A DNA stretch of 64,000 nucleotides from Mycobacterium sp. 852002-51163_SCH5372311 (GCF_001667115.1 NZ_LZIJ01000193.1:1-64000); one strand, 5' to 3'. Shown: positions 25,585-34,408, counted from the first letter of the stretch. Notes: generated by a model not told the origin, from the letters alone. Numbers and translations: made by a program.

Positions 25585-25702
25585 TGCTTTGGGCGTGAAT
25601 CGTGGGCGTCGGGTGTGCAGCCTGGGCGGCGATCCGCGCCGCGCTCCCACCCCACGTTCACACCGAAAGCCGTCAGTTCACGCTCGGAGCCGTCAGTTCA
25701 CT
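25585..25702. repeat. Composite interspersed repeat, copy 1 (AAAGCC..TTCAC units)
   Basis: The left arm carries GCTTTGGGCGTGAATCG and GTGTGCAGCCTGGGCGG. The right arm carries ACCGAAAGCCGTCAGTTCAC followed by a degenerate second unit. Arms are partly complementary. The same building blocks recur at 42704-42895 and 55695-55835. Confidence 0.65.
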
Positions 25703-25810
25703 CGGGCGGCAATGCCGTCGCCAGCCACGAGGGCCGCAGCCGTGACCTGCGAAATCCCGCCCAACCAACAGGTTGGCCGAGGCCCCTGTTAGGGTGCGTG
25801 TACTGGACCT

Positions 25811-25822
25811 TGTCTTAAGACA
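25811..25822. promoter_or_regulatory. 12-bp palindrome TGTCTTAAGACA upstream of fadA
   Basis: Perfect inverted repeat 34 bases before the fadA start. The spacing fits an operator or a site overlapping the promoter of the fadA-fadB operon. The regulator is not known. Confidence 0.4.
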
Positions 25823-25856
25823 GATCTGAAATCCCTGTTGCGAATAGGAAGCCCCC

Positions 25857-27068
25857 ATGTCCGAAGAAGCCTTCATCTACGAGGCCATCCGTACGCCGCG
25901 TGGCAAGCAAAAGAACGGCTCGTTGCACGAGGTCAAGCCATTGAGCCTGGTCGTCGGCCTGATCGAGGAGCTGCGCAAGCGCAATCCCGACCTCGACGAG
26001 AACCTCATCAGCGACGTCATCCTCGGGTGCGTCTCACCCGTCGGTGACCAAGGCGGCGACATCGCCCGTGCCGCGGTGCTGGCCTCGGGCATGCCGGTGA
26101 CCTCTGGCGGTGTGCAGCTCAACCGCTTCTGCGCATCCGGTCTGGAGGCCGTGAACACCGCAGCCCAGAAGGTGCGTTCCGGCTGGGATGACCTGGTGCT
26201 GGCCGGCGGCGTCGAGTCGATGAGCCGGGTGCCGATGGGATCCGACGGCGGCGCGATGGGGCTGGACCCGGCCACCAACTACGACGTCATGTTCGTCCCG
26301 CAGGGCATCGGGGCCGACCTGATCGCCACCATCGAGGGCTTCTCCCGCGAAGACGTAGACGCCTACGCGTTGCGCAGCCAGGAGAAGGCCGCCGAGGCAT
26401 GGTCAGGCGGCTACTTCGCCAAGTCGGTGGTGCCGGTCCGCGACCAGAACGGCCTGCTGATCCTCGACCACGACGAGCACATGCGGCCCGACACCACCAT
26501 GGACGGCCTGGCCAAGCTGAAGCCCGCGTTCGAGGGCCTCGCCGCGATGGGCGGGTTCGACGACGTCGCGCTGCAGAAGTATCACTGGGTCGAGAAGATC
26601 AACCACGTCCACACCGGCGGCAACAGCTCCGGCATCGTCGACGGTGCCGCGCTGGTGATGATCGGCAACGAGGCCGCCGGCAAGTCGCAGGGCCTTACCC
26701 CGCGGGCCCGCATCGTGGCCACCGCGACCAGCGGCGCCGACCCGGTGATCATGCTCACCGGCCCTACCCCGGCGACCCGCAAGGTGCTCGACCGCGCCGG
26801 GCTGACCGTCGACGACATCGATCTGTTCGAGCTCAACGAGGCGTTCGCGTCGGTCGTGCTGAAGTTCCAGAAGGACCTGAACATCCCTGACGAGAAGCTG
26901 AACGTCAACGGTGGTGCCATCGCCATGGGCCACCCGCTGGGTGCCACCGGCGCAATGATTCTGGGCACCATGGTCGACGAGCTGGAGCGACGTAATGCCC
27001 AGCGCGCCTTGGTGACTTTGTGTATTGGCGGCGGCATGGGTGTCGCGACGATCATCGAGAGGGTTTAA
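25857..27068 (+). CDS. fadA: Acetyl-CoA acyltransferase (3-ketoacyl-CoA thiolase)
   Basis: 403 residues, Rv0859 homologue. Catalytic motifs of a degradative thiolase are complete: the nucleophile Cys at about residue 92 (NRFCASGLEAV), NGGAIAMGHPLGATGA with the general-base His, and the C-terminal CIGGGMG with the second Cys. It performs the last step of beta-oxidation. fadB starts five bases after its stop, so the two should form a trifunctional complex, as known for the M. tuberculosis FadA-FadB pair. Confidence 0.95.
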   Translation: MSEEAFIYEAIRTPRGKQKNGSLHEVKPLSLVVGLIEELRKRNPDLDENLISDVILGCVSPVGDQGGDIARAAVLASGMPVTSGGVQLNRFCASGLEAVNTAAQKVRSGWDDLVLAGGVESMSRVPMGSDGGAMGLDPATNYDVMFVPQGIGADLIATIEGFSREDVDAYALRSQEKAAEAWSGGYFAKSVVPVRDQNGLLILDHDEHMRPDTTMDGLAKLKPAFEGLAAMGGFDDVALQKYHWVEKINHVHTGGNSSGIVDGAALVMIGNEAAGKSQGLTPRARIVATATSGADPVIMLTGPTPATRKVLDRAGLTVDDIDLFELNEAFASVVLKFQKDLNIPDEKLNVNGGAIAMGHPLGATGAMILGTMVDELERRNAQRALVTLCIGGGMGVATIIERV

Positions 27069-27072
27069 GTAC

Positions 27073-29217
27073 ATGGCCGACAACACAATCCAGTGGGATA
27101 AAGATGCCGACGGCATCGTCACGCTGACTCTGGACGACCCGTCAGGCTCGGCCAACGTCATGAACGAGGCGTACATCGAGTCGATGGGCAAGGCGGTGGA
27201 TCGCCTTGTCGCCGAGAAGGATTCGATCACCGGAGTGGTGATCACCAGCGCGAAGAAGACCTTCTTCGCCGGTGGCGATGTCAAGAGCATGATCCAGATC
27301 GGTCCCGAAAACGCCGGTGAGGCTTTCGATTTGGTCGAGACCGTCAAGAGGCAACTGCGCACCATCGAGACCTTGGGCAAGCCGGTTGTGGCGGCGCTGA
27401 ACGGCGCTGCGCTCGGCGGCGGCCTCGAGATCGCGTTGGCCTGCCATCACCGCATCGCGGCCGATGTCAAAGGCGCACAGTTCGGATTCCCCGAGGCGAC
27501 GTTGGGCCTGCTGCCCGGTGCCGGCGGTGTCACGCGCACGGTGCGAATGTTGGGAATTCAGAACGCCTTCGTCACCGTGCTGTCGCAGGGCACCCGGTTC
27601 AAGCCGGCCAAGGCCAAGGAACTCGGTCTGATCGACGAGGTGCTGCCGACGGTCGAAGAGCTGGTACCCGCCGCCAAGGCGTGGATCAAGGCCAACCCGG
27701 ACGCGCACGAGCAGCCGTGGGACAAGAAGGGTTACAAGATGCCCGGCGGGACACCGTCGTCACCGGCATTGGCGTCGATCCTGCCGTCGTTCCCGGCGTT
27801 GCTGCGCAAGCAGATCAAGGGTGCGCCGATGCCGGCGCCGAAGGCCATCCTGGCCGCCGCGGTCGAGGGCGCGCAGGTCGACTTCGACACCGCCAGCCGC
27901 ATCGAAAGCCGTTACTTCACCTCGCTCGTCACCGGCCAGGTCGCCAAGAACATGATCCAGGCGTTCTTCTTCGACCTGCAGACCATCAACGGCGGCGGCT
28001 CGAGACCGGACGGCATCGAATCGGTCAAGATCAACAAGATCGGTGTGCTGGGCGCCGGGATGATGGGCGCCGGCATCGCCTACGTCTCGGCCAAGGCGGG
28101 CTACGACGTGGTGCTCAAGGACGTCAGCCTGGAGGCTGCGCAAAAGGGCAAGGGCTACTCCGAGAAGCTGGAGGCCAAGGCGCTGGAGCGGGGCCGCACC
28201 ACGCAGGAGAAGAGCGACGCCCTGCTGGGACGCATCACGCCGACGGCCGATGCCGCCGACCTCAAGGGCGTCGACTTCGTCATCGAAGCCGTTTTCGAAA
28301 ACCAGGAACTCAAGCACAAGGTGTTCCAGGAGATCGAAGACATCGTCGAGCCCAACGCGGTACTGGGGTCCAACACTTCCACGCTGCCGATCACCGGTTT
28401 GGCCACTGGCGTCAAGCGGCAGGAGGACTTCATCGGGATCCACTTCTTCTCGCCGGTCGACAAGATGCCGCTGGTGGAAATCATCAAGGGCGAGAAGACT
28501 TCTGACGAGGCCCTGGCCCGCGTGTTCGACTACACGCTGGCCATCGGCAAGACCCCGATCGTGGTCAACGACAGCCGTGGCTTCTTCACCTCGCGGGTCA
28601 TCGGCACCTTCGTCAACGAGGCGCTGGCGATGCTCGGCGAGGGTGTCGAACCCGCCAGCATCGAGCAGGCCGGTTCGCAAGCCGGTTACCCCGCGCCGCC
28701 ATTGCAGTTGTCCGACGAGCTCAACCTGGAGCTGATGCACAAGATCGCGGTGGCAACCCGCAAGGGTGTCGAGGATGCCGGCGGCACGTACCAGCCGCAC
28801 CCGGCAGAAGCCGTGGTGGAGAAGATGATTGAGCTCGGCCGGTCGGGGCGTTTGAAGGGCGCCGGTTTCTACGAGTACCCCGACGGCAAGCGGTCCGGTT
28901 TGTGGCCGGGCCTGCGGGACGCGTTCAAGTCCGGCTCGTCGGAACCGCCGCTGCAGGACATGATCGATCGGATGCTGTTCGCCGAGGCACTGGAAACGCA
29001 GAAGTGTCTGGACGAGGAGGTGCTGACGTCGACGGCCGACGCCAACATCGGCTCGATCATGGGTATCGGGTTCCCGCCGTGGACCGGTGGTAGCGCGCAG
29101 TTCATCGTGGGCTACCAGGGTCCGCTCGGCACGGGCAAGGAAGCCTTCGTGGCCCGCGCCCGCGAGCTGGCGGAGAAGTACGGCGACCGTTTCCTCCCGC
29201 CTGAGTCGCTGACGTAA
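27073..29217 (+). CDS. fadB: Fatty-acid oxidation multifunctional protein, alpha subunit
   Basis: 714 residues, Rv0860 homologue. The N-terminal crotonase domain (about 1-200) has TSAKKTFFAGGDVKSM, NGAALGGGLEIA and FPEATLGLLPGAGG with its Glu. A linker is followed by the NAD-binding domain (from about 320: IGVLGAGMMGAGIA) and the 3-hydroxyacyl-CoA dehydrogenase C-terminal domains (IGIHFFSPVDKMPLVEII; PIVVNDSRGFFTSRV). It does both hydration and dehydrogenation of acyl-CoA. The start at 27073 is preferred over an upstream one inside fadA. Confidence 0.95.
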   Translation: MADNTIQWDKDADGIVTLTLDDPSGSANVMNEAYIESMGKAVDRLVAEKDSITGVVITSAKKTFFAGGDVKSMIQIGPENAGEAFDLVETVKRQLRTIETLGKPVVAALNGAALGGGLEIALACHHRIAADVKGAQFGFPEATLGLLPGAGGVTRTVRMLGIQNAFVTVLSQGTRFKPAKAKELGLIDEVLPTVEELVPAAKAWIKANPDAHEQPWDKKGYKMPGGTPSSPALASILPSFPALLRKQIKGAPMPAPKAILAAAVEGAQVDFDTASRIESRYFTSLVTGQVAKNMIQAFFFDLQTINGGGSRPDGIESVKINKIGVLGAGMMGAGIAYVSAKAGYDVVLKDVSLEAAQKGKGYSEKLEAKALERGRTTQEKSDALLGRITPTADAADLKGVDFVIEAVFENQELKHKVFQEIEDIVEPNAVLGSNTSTLPITGLATGVKRQEDFIGIHFFSPVDKMPLVEIIKGEKTSDEALARVFDYTLAIGKTPIVVNDSRGFFTSRVIGTFVNEALAMLGEGVEPASIEQAGSQAGYPAPPLQLSDELNLELMHKIAVATRKGVEDAGGTYQPHPAEAVVEKMIELGRSGRLKGAGFYEYPDGKRSGLWPGLRDAFKSGSSEPPLQDMIDRMLFAEALETQKCLDEEVLTSTADANIGSIMGIGFPPWTGGSAQFIVGYQGPLGTGKEAFVARARELAEKYGDRFLPPESLT

Positions 29218-29225
29218 GTTCTGCC

Positions 29226-29285
29226 GCGAGCAGACGCAAAAGCACCCGACACGCCGTGCGTGCGGGTGCTTTTGCGTCTGCTCGC
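29226..29285. terminator. Bidirectional hairpin terminator with GCGAGCAGACGCAAAAG arms
   Basis: Near-perfect inverted repeat: GCGAGCAGACGCAAAAGC and onward on the left, GCTTTTGCGTCTGCTCGC on the right, with a short loop. It lies between the convergent fadB and methyltransferase genes. The internal A and T runs serve both directions. The same arm sequence forms the hairpin at 42955 and a diverged one at 48836. Confidence 0.85.
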
Positions 29286-29289
29286 GAGC

Positions 29290-29892
29290 CTAGGCGGCGC
29301 GCTGAAAGAGGTAGTGCCGCGCGGGCGTCTTCTCGCGGTCCATCTCCCGCTCCTCGCCGGCGGACAACAGCTTCCAGCCGGAGGCGAATCTCCGTTCCAT
29401 CTCGTCGGGTTCGATTCCCCGCACGCCGAACCTCCCGCCGGGCAGGAACGCCACGATCAACAGCCTGGCGTCGGGCGAAGCCACGGCGCTGACCTCGCGG
29501 ACGTACGCGTCGCGATCGCCGTCGGCCATGTTGTGCAGGCAGCCGTTGTCGACGATCAACTGGAAGTCCGAACCGATCCCGGCCTGGCTGAGCTTGGTGA
29601 CGTCGGTATGGACGAAGTCGACCGGCACACCGGCGCCCGCTGCTTTGGCGCGGGCCTTGTCGAGCGCCTTGGGTACAAAGTCGACGCCGGTCACTTTCCA
29701 GCCGTGTCGCGCAAGGTAAATCGACGAGTCGCCGGTGCCGCATCCGATGTCCACTGCCGTTCCCGCGGGCAACGGAGGTGTGTCACCGGTTCCCTCGACC
29801 AGGTTCCGCAGTGTCTGGGCGATAGGGTGACCGTCCCATGGGGTGAACCCGATGCGGTAGAAGATTCGAAAGAGAGTGTGCTTGGACGCCAT
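29290..29892 (-). CDS. Class I SAM-dependent methyltransferase
   Basis: 200 residues. The SAM-binding motif I is AVDIGCGTGDSSIYL (about residues 45-59), motif II VTGVDFVPKALDKAR, and motif IV region IVDNGCLHNMADGDR. The fold is the UbiE/TehB-like Rossmann methyltransferase; the substrate cannot be read from sequence. It is first of the accessory block between fadB and ercc3, 26 bases downstream of the FAD monooxygenase on the same strand, so the two are probably co-transcribed. Confidence 0.87.
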   Translation of the reverse strand: MASKHTLFRIFYRIGFTPWDGHPIAQTLRNLVEGTGDTPPLPAGTAVDIGCGTGDSSIYLARHGWKVTGVDFVPKALDKARAKAAGAGVPVDFVHTDVTKLSQAGIGSDFQLIVDNGCLHNMADGDRDAYVREVSAVASPDARLLIVAFLPGGRFGVRGIEPDEMERRFASGWKLLSAGEEREMDREKTPARHYLFQRAA

Positions 29893-29918
29893 GCCCTAAC
29901 CGTAAACGTCTGCTCGCC

Positions 29919-31121
29919 CTAAGTGGGTGAGTACTCCTTGAACTGCATGGAGTCGTAGAGCCGCACACCCTTGGTGTTCAGCTTCGCCACGGTCTTGGTC
30001 AGCCCGGCGGGCAGCAGCGAAACCAGTTGCGCGCCACGGGTCAGCGCCCATACACCCGCCGTGGAGTTCGGAACGATGCTTTTGGCCACACCGCGGGCAA
30101 ACGCGCGACTGCGGCGCACCGCCTCGCCCATCTGCTGTTCGTACGCCGCGAACGCGCGCGGGTAATCCCCGCCGGCCTGTGCCAATTCGCCGGCCAATAT
30201 GTAGGCGCCGAGCACCGCGATGCTGGTGCTGCCGCCGACCGCGGGTCCTGGACAGTACCCGGCATCGCCGGCCAGGGTGACCCGCCCCCGCGACCACGTC
30301 TCCAAATTCAGTTGGGTGATCGAGTCGAAGTAAAAAGACGGCGTGTCGTCGAGCTCGGCGAGCCACCGCTCTACTTGCGCATGCATCCCGGCGAACGCTT
30401 TACGTAGTATTTCCTTTTGCCGCAAGGCATCTCGATGGTGGTACTGCAGCTCCTGCTTGCTGCGGAACATGAACAGCGCACGCGCGTCGTCAAGAGGCTG
30501 CGCGGTGTAGATCCCGGCAAGACGCCCGACGCCCAGGTGGACCACCATCTCACCGTCGTGCGCAAGCGCTTTCGGTACTGACTGCACGGCCAAGTACCCG
30601 CCGAGAAACTGCGTGCGTCCGGCGTCGTCGCCGAACACCAGGCGGCGAACGTTTGAGTGCAGCCCGTCGGCGCCGATCACCACATCGAAGGGGCGTGGAG
30701 CGGCCTGCTCGAAAGTTACTTCCCCGTCGGGGGATATCGCTGTGATGGAGTCGCCGAACAAATACTCGACATCGTCACGACCGACGTTGAAGTAGACCTC
30801 GCTGAGATCGTCGCGCATGATCTCCACGTGCCGATCGGATGCGGCGCCGGTGACCTTGGTGAGATCGATGCGTGCCGGTCGACGGGCGCCTCGGCGATAG
30901 ATAGTCAGCTCGGTCGTCCCGGTAGCCAGGGCTTCGATCTGCGAGAGCACGCCCATCTTTTCGGAGATCTCCATCGCGGGCCGGAACAGGTCGACGGCGT
31001 GGCCGCCGGTCTTCCGCAACTCGGGTGCGCGTTCGACGACGGTCACGTCGAATCCGTACCGGGTGAGCCAGTAGGCCAGTACGGGGCCGGAGATGCTGGC
31101 GCCTGAGATCAGAATCCGCAT
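29919..31121 (-). CDS. FAD-dependent monooxygenase (PHBH/UbiH-like)
   Basis: 400 residues. Group A flavin monooxygenase motifs are in order: the N-terminal Rossmann ILISGASISGPVLAYWL, the DG motif VIGADGLHSNVR (about 155-166) and the GD motif VTLAGDAGYCPGP (about 280-292). It should use NAD(P)H and O2 to hydroxylate an aromatic or hydrophobic compound, possibly as detoxification. It is divergent from a TetR gene with two GTAAG-type inverted repeats between them, a typical substrate-induced arrangement. Confidence 0.9.
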   Translation of the reverse strand: MRILISGASISGPVLAYWLTRYGFDVTVVERAPELRKTGGHAVDLFRPAMEISEKMGVLSQIEALATGTTELTIYRRGARRPARIDLTKVTGAASDRHVEIMRDDLSEVYFNVGRDDVEYLFGDSITAISPDGEVTFEQAAPRPFDVVIGADGLHSNVRRLVFGDDAGRTQFLGGYLAVQSVPKALAHDGEMVVHLGVGRLAGIYTAQPLDDARALFMFRSKQELQYHHRDALRQKEILRKAFAGMHAQVERWLAELDDTPSFYFDSITQLNLETWSRGRVTLAGDAGYCPGPAVGGSTSIAVLGAYILAGELAQAGGDYPRAFAAYEQQMGEAVRRSRAFARGVAKSIVPNSTAGVWALTRGAQLVSLLPAGLTKTVAKLNTKGVRLYDSMQFKEYSPT

Positions 31122-31134
31122 GACGGCCTCCTGG

Positions 31135-31154
31135 CTTACTTAACGTTCGGTAAG
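31135..31154. promoter_or_regulatory. Operator candidate CTTAC-N10-GTAAG (site 1)
   Basis: Inverted repeat with an AACGTT core, 14 bases upstream of the monooxygenase start. The arms CTTAC/GTAAG are the same as in site 2 at 31168. Typical TetR-type double operator between divergent genes. Confidence 0.65.
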
Positions 31155-31167
31155 CATAGCACTGCTG

Positions 31168-31183
31168 CTTACCTATCGGTAAG
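31168..31183. promoter_or_regulatory. Operator candidate CTTACC-TATC-GGTAAG (site 2)
   Basis: Perfect 6-base inverted repeat, 17 bases before the TetR start at 31201. Together with site 1 it can control both divergent promoters. Confidence 0.68.
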
Positions 31184-31200
31184 TCAGTTAAGCTCGTGGG

Positions 31201-31737
31201 GTGACTGGGCCCCGGTCGGACACCAGGCAGCGAATCCAAGAGGTCGCCCGCGACCTGTTCGTGCAACAGGGTGTTCAGCGCACCAGCCTGCAGGACATCG
31301 CCGATAAGCTGGGAATCACCAAACCCGCGTTGTACTACCACTTCGCGTCGCGAGAAGAGTTGGTGCGCAGCATCCTTGTTCCGTTGATCGACGAGGGTGA
31401 ACGATTCGTGGAAGGCCAGGAAAGCCGCGCCGACACCGATGCCCGTGAATTGCTGGAAGGGTATTTCGATTTCCACTACAGGCACCGTCAGGACATGGTG
31501 CTGGTGCTGGCTGAGTTGACGATGCTGGCAGACCTCGGCCTCATCGACAAGGTGCTGGCGTGGCGTGATCGGCTAGGCAAACTGGTCTTCGGTCCGCGGC
31601 CAACGCTCGCCGAGTCCACTCGCGCGGTGGTCGCTTTCGGCGGACTGCAGGACTGCTGCCTCCAGTTTCCCGACACTCCTTACGAGGCGTTGCGCGCCTC
31701 GTCGGTGGAGGCAGCGCTCGCCGCGCTGGGTGTGTGA
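31201..31737 (+). CDS. TetR-family transcriptional regulator (monooxygenase-linked)
   Basis: 178 residues with a GTG start. The helix-turn-helix is at about residues 10-55 (VARDLFVQQGVQRTSLQDIA, DKLGITKPALYYHFASREEL). The C-terminal domain is short for the family. It most likely represses itself and the divergent FAD monooxygenase through the two CTTAC/GTAAG repeats. Its last 58 bases overlap the 3' end of the PIG-L gene on the other strand. Confidence 0.9.
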   Translation: MTGPRSDTRQRIQEVARDLFVQQGVQRTSLQDIADKLGITKPALYYHFASREELVRSILVPLIDEGERFVEGQESRADTDARELLEGYFDFHYRHRQDMVLVLAELTMLADLGLIDKVLAWRDRLGKLVFGPRPTLAESTRAVVAFGGLQDCCLQFPDTPYEALRASSVEAALAALGV

Positions 31738-32420
31738 GGCGGGGAGTTAGCGTCAGTGCCGGGCAGCCAGCGCAGATGCTCGTGGGGGCCGAGCATTTCC
31801 AGGCGTCGCCAAAGCACGCTGGTTGGCAGTGCCTGGCTGCGATGCCGACGTACCGCCTGACATTGCCGACGCCGGTCCACGGACACGACCAGGTCGATAT
31901 CGGCGGCCGCATGTCCGCTGAACTCTGCGTGGTATTCGGTGTTGAGTGAGTCCGCGACGCCGGCGGGCAACGTCCATCCCAGCACCTGCAGCCCGGTCCT
32001 GGCTGCGGCGGATTGCGCTGCCGCAGTTGCCTGCCGGTGGTCGGGGTGCCCCGTGACGCCGGTGGGATCGAAGACCAGCAGGCCGTCCGCACCCAATCGC
32101 TTCGCGAGATCGACGACCGGGTCGGCTAATTCGTCGGCGGGCGTATCGGCCAACCGCCCGTCTGGGTAGCTCAAAAGCTCCACCGTGCCAACACCGAGCT
32201 CGGTGGCTGCGGCCGCCAGCTCCTGGGCGCGGATTTCGCTGAGGTCGCCGGCAACACCCTGCAGCGTCGATGCCTCGCCCTGGGACAGGCACAACACGGC
32301 AAGCTCTGCGCCCTGTTCGGCGAACGCGGAAAGGATTGCGCCTAAACCAAACGACTCGTCATCGGGGTGGGCGACGACGGCGAGGACAGAGCGCCATGCG
32401 GGAAGCCGGTCAGCGACCAT
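31680..32420 (-). CDS. PIG-L/LmbE-family deacetylase (MshB/Mca-like)
   Basis: 246 residues from the ATG at 32420, which overlaps the end of the peroxiredoxin gene by 11 bases. Zinc motifs are AHPDDESFGLGA near residue 16 and TGHPDHRQA near 122. Family members deacetylate or cleave N-acetylglucosaminyl compounds; in mycobacteria the known ones are MshB and Mca of mycothiol metabolism. Co-location with peroxiredoxin, thioredoxin and AhpD-like genes makes a thiol-conjugate substrate plausible, but this is inference. Confidence 0.82.
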   Translation of the reverse strand: MVADRLPAWRSVLAVVAHPDDESFGLGAILSAFAEQGAELAVLCLSQGEASTLQGVAGDLSEIRAQELAAAATELGVGTVELLSYPDGRLADTPADELADPVVDLAKRLGADGLLVFDPTGVTGHPDHRQATAAAQSAAARTGLQVLGWTLPAGVADSLNTEYHAEFSGHAAADIDLVVSVDRRRQCQAVRRHRSQALPTSVLWRRLEMLGPHEHLRWLPGTDANSPPHTPSAASAASTDEARNAS

Positions 32421-33153
32421 CAGAGTCCTTGGAAACCCGGATGGCGGATTCGACTTCGTCGACCGGGAGCTCTTTGGTGCAGAAGAACCAGTCCTCGCAG
32501 TGCGCGCTGTCAACGTGTCCTTCCATCCGCTCTCGTGCGGTGCCGCAGGAGCCGGGAGCGGGCAGGATTACCGGTTCACCGGGCCGCCAGTCGGCTGGCG
32601 TTGCGACCCCGAAATGGTCGGCTGTCTGCAGCGCCTTGACCACACGCAGCAATTCCTCGAAGTTGCGCCCCAGGCTCAGCGGGTAGTAGATGATCGCGCG
32701 GATGATTCCCTTCGGGTCCACGACGAAAACCGCTCGCACCGCCTTGCTCGAATCTTCACCGGGCATGATCATCCCGTACTTCCCGGCGACATCCATGGAG
32801 ACGTCTTCGATTACGGGGTAGTCGATTTCGACGTCCTTGAGGTCACGGAAGACGATCTTGTCCTTGATTGTTCGTAGCCAAGCAATGTGGCTGTAGAGCC
32901 CGTCAACCGAAAGTCCAACCAGTTCGGTGTTGTAGGCCGCGAACTGATCGCGCATCGACGCAAACGTCATGAGCTCGGTTGTGCAGACCGGAGTGAAGTC
33001 GGCCGGGTGCGAGAAAAGGATCACCCATTTGCCTTCATAGTCGCCGGGAAAGTTGATCTCGCCCTGGGTGGTCAGAGCGGTGAACGCCGGCGCCGCGTCA
33101 CCGATACGTGGCATCGATGTCGTCGTGGAGCGGCCTTCTATAGTGGTGGTCAT
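32410..33153 (-). CDS. Peroxiredoxin (Prx6/archaeal-type AhpC/TSA)
   Basis: 247 residues. The peroxidatic Cys is in HPADFTPVCTTEL (about residue 57) with the conserved Pro and Thr; the long C-terminal arm carries Cys in GSCGT and DWFFCTKEL, as in two-Cys archaeal-type Prx6 proteins. It should reduce H2O2 and organic peroxides, with a thioredoxin as a likely electron donor. It overlaps the PIG-L gene downstream. The next gene upstream on the same strand is a thioredoxin, 381 bases away. Confidence 0.92.
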   Translation of the reverse strand: MTTTIEGRSTTTSMPRIGDAAPAFTALTTQGEINFPGDYEGKWVILFSHPADFTPVCTTELMTFASMRDQFAAYNTELVGLSVDGLYSHIAWLRTIKDKIVFRDLKDVEIDYPVIEDVSMDVAGKYGMIMPGEDSSKAVRAVFVVDPKGIIRAIIYYPLSLGRNFEELLRVVKALQTADHFGVATPADWRPGEPVILPAPGSCGTARERMEGHVDSAHCEDWFFCTKELPVDEVESAIRVSKDSDGR

Positions 33154-33534
33154 CGTGATCCGTCCTTTCTCTGGCGGTACTCAGGTCGCCTATACCGGCC
33201 TGGGGCTGGCCAAAGTCGTGGCGCGTCATATCGTCGCCTGCCTTGCAGCATGCGCCCGGCACCGCAGCGGTGTGTAGGGCCGAAGGTCAAGTCTCTCGTG
33301 ATGTCGGGCAACATTTTTGTAGTCCCTCCTGGTATCTCTGCGGGCCCGGTGCGAAGTATGGACCCGCTATTTCGCGGAGTCGTCACCGCAAGTGCATCGC
33401 TGGCTCGCCGGCACTGAGCTCATGACACGGTCGGCGTGCTGGCCGCAGCCGGCCCACGTGGTCTTGGCGTAACGAAGGCAGCGCACGGGATAGCACATGT
33501 TGGCGCTTCAGCTGTGAGTCGAAGCGATTGAGCG
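33154..33534. other. Intergenic region between peroxiredoxin and thioredoxin genes
   Basis: 381 bases. I see no supported gene and no copy of the TACCC/GGGTA inverted repeat. It presumably holds the promoter of the peroxiredoxin gene. Confidence 0.5.
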
Positions 33535-33909
33535 CTAGACCTTTGCGGCCGCGTTGCGCCCGGCGATTTGAGCGCGCACCTTTGCCATGTCAAGACCCTT
33601 GATCTGTTCAATCAAGTCCTTGAGCATCGCCGGGGGCATCACACCGGGTTGGCTGTATACAAGGACCCCGTCGCGAAACGCCATGATGGTGGGAATCGAT
33701 CGGATGCCGACTGTTGCCGCCAGCGCGCGCTCGGCCTCGGTGTCGACCTTGACGTGCACGATGTCGGGGTGATCCTGAGCGGAGCGTTCGAAGACGGGTG
33801 CAAAGGCCTGGCATGGGCCGCACCAAGACGCCCAGAAGTCGACGAGCACGATCGGATTCGCCAGGATCGTCGATTCGAAATCGGTTGCGGTAACGGACTT
33901 TACTGTCAC
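33535..33909 (-). CDS. Thioredoxin
   Basis: 124 residues with a GTG start and AAAGGA eight bases upstream. The active site is WASWCGPC (Cys about 30 and 33), with the conserved cis-Pro in IRSIPTIMAF. The C-terminus (about residues 105-124) is longer than in TrxA/TrxC. It follows the AhpD-like gene by 50 bases on the same strand, so the pair probably shares the promoter that contains the TACCC/GGGTA repeats. It is a disulfide reductase for local partners such as the peroxiredoxin or AhpD-like protein. Confidence 0.92.
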   Translation of the reverse strand: MTVKSVTATDFESTILANPIVLVDFWASWCGPCQAFAPVFERSAQDHPDIVHVKVDTEAERALAATVGIRSIPTIMAFRDGVLVYSQPGVMPPAMLKDLIEQIKGLDMAKVRAQIAGRNAAAKV

Positions 33910-33959
33910 GTTATTTTTCCTTTCGGTACTTGCAGCGGGAAGTGAGCAGCGGTGAGTGA

Positions 33960-34334
33960 CTATTGGCGCGATCCAGTGCCGGCGGCCTCGTCGGCGAATT
34001 CGCAGAACGCGTCATAAGCGCGCGCGCCGTAGATTGTTGCCGGCCCGCCGTGCATGAGAATGCTCACGCCGATGGCTTCGGCGGCTTCCGCCTTGGTGGC
34101 TCCGGCGCGAACTGCGCCTTGGGCGTGGGACGCGATGCAGCCGTCGCATCCGGCAACGACTCCGATGGTCATCGCGATGAGTTCCTTGAATTTCTTCTCC
34201 AAAGCTCCGGACGTCAGCGCGCCGTTGCTCATCTCCGCGAATCCCCGGTACACGTCAGGGATCATCTGGCGCAAAGCGCGATGCTTCGGATTGAGGTCGT
34301 TCAGGACGTCGTGGTAATGGCCGTGTTCGCTCAT
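33960..34334 (-). CDS. AhpD-like carboxymuconolactone-decarboxylase family protein
   Basis: 124 residues. The CxxC redox motif is in VAGCDGCIASHAQGAVRAG (Cys about 63 and 66) with the nearby His, as in AhpD alkylhydroperoxidases. The helical fold and length match small CMD proteins. Its start lies 15 bases from an AATACCC-N4-GGGTATT operator candidate. Divergent from DUF302; co-oriented with thioredoxin. A peroxidase or thiol-disulfide role is likely. Confidence 0.88.
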   Translation of the reverse strand: MSEHGHYHDVLNDLNPKHRALRQMIPDVYRGFAEMSNGALTSGALEKKFKELIAMTIGVVAGCDGCIASHAQGAVRAGATKAEAAEAIGVSILMHGGPATIYGARAYDAFCEFADEAAGTGSRQ

Positions 34335-34349
34335 GCCTTATACAATCCC

Positions 34350-34367
34350 AATACCCCCATGGGTATT
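34350..34367. promoter_or_regulatory. CsoR/CstR-type operator candidate AATACCC-CCAT-GGGTATT
   Basis: Perfect 7-base inverted repeat with a 4-base spacer, between the AhpD-like gene and DUF302. G/C-tract inverted repeats flanked by TA are the usual operators of CsoR-family repressors. Copies lie at 34409 and, with one mismatch, at 38889. Confidence 0.75.
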
Positions 34368-34408
34368 CCCATAGCCGACAATCTGATCCCGGCGGCGCGC
34401 GACCGGTA

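Larger units (their letters stand above)
25462..25856. other. Intergenic region between dapC and fadA
   Basis: 395 bases with no supported gene. It holds a composite interspersed repeat (about 25585-25702), promoter DNA for dapC on its left, and a 12-bp palindrome at 25811 before fadA. Confidence 0.6.

Noticed and set aside
33154..33534. Possible small genes in the 381-base gap near peroxiredoxin
   Set aside because: Short frames exist on both strands but have no Shine-Dalgarno site or recognisable motif.
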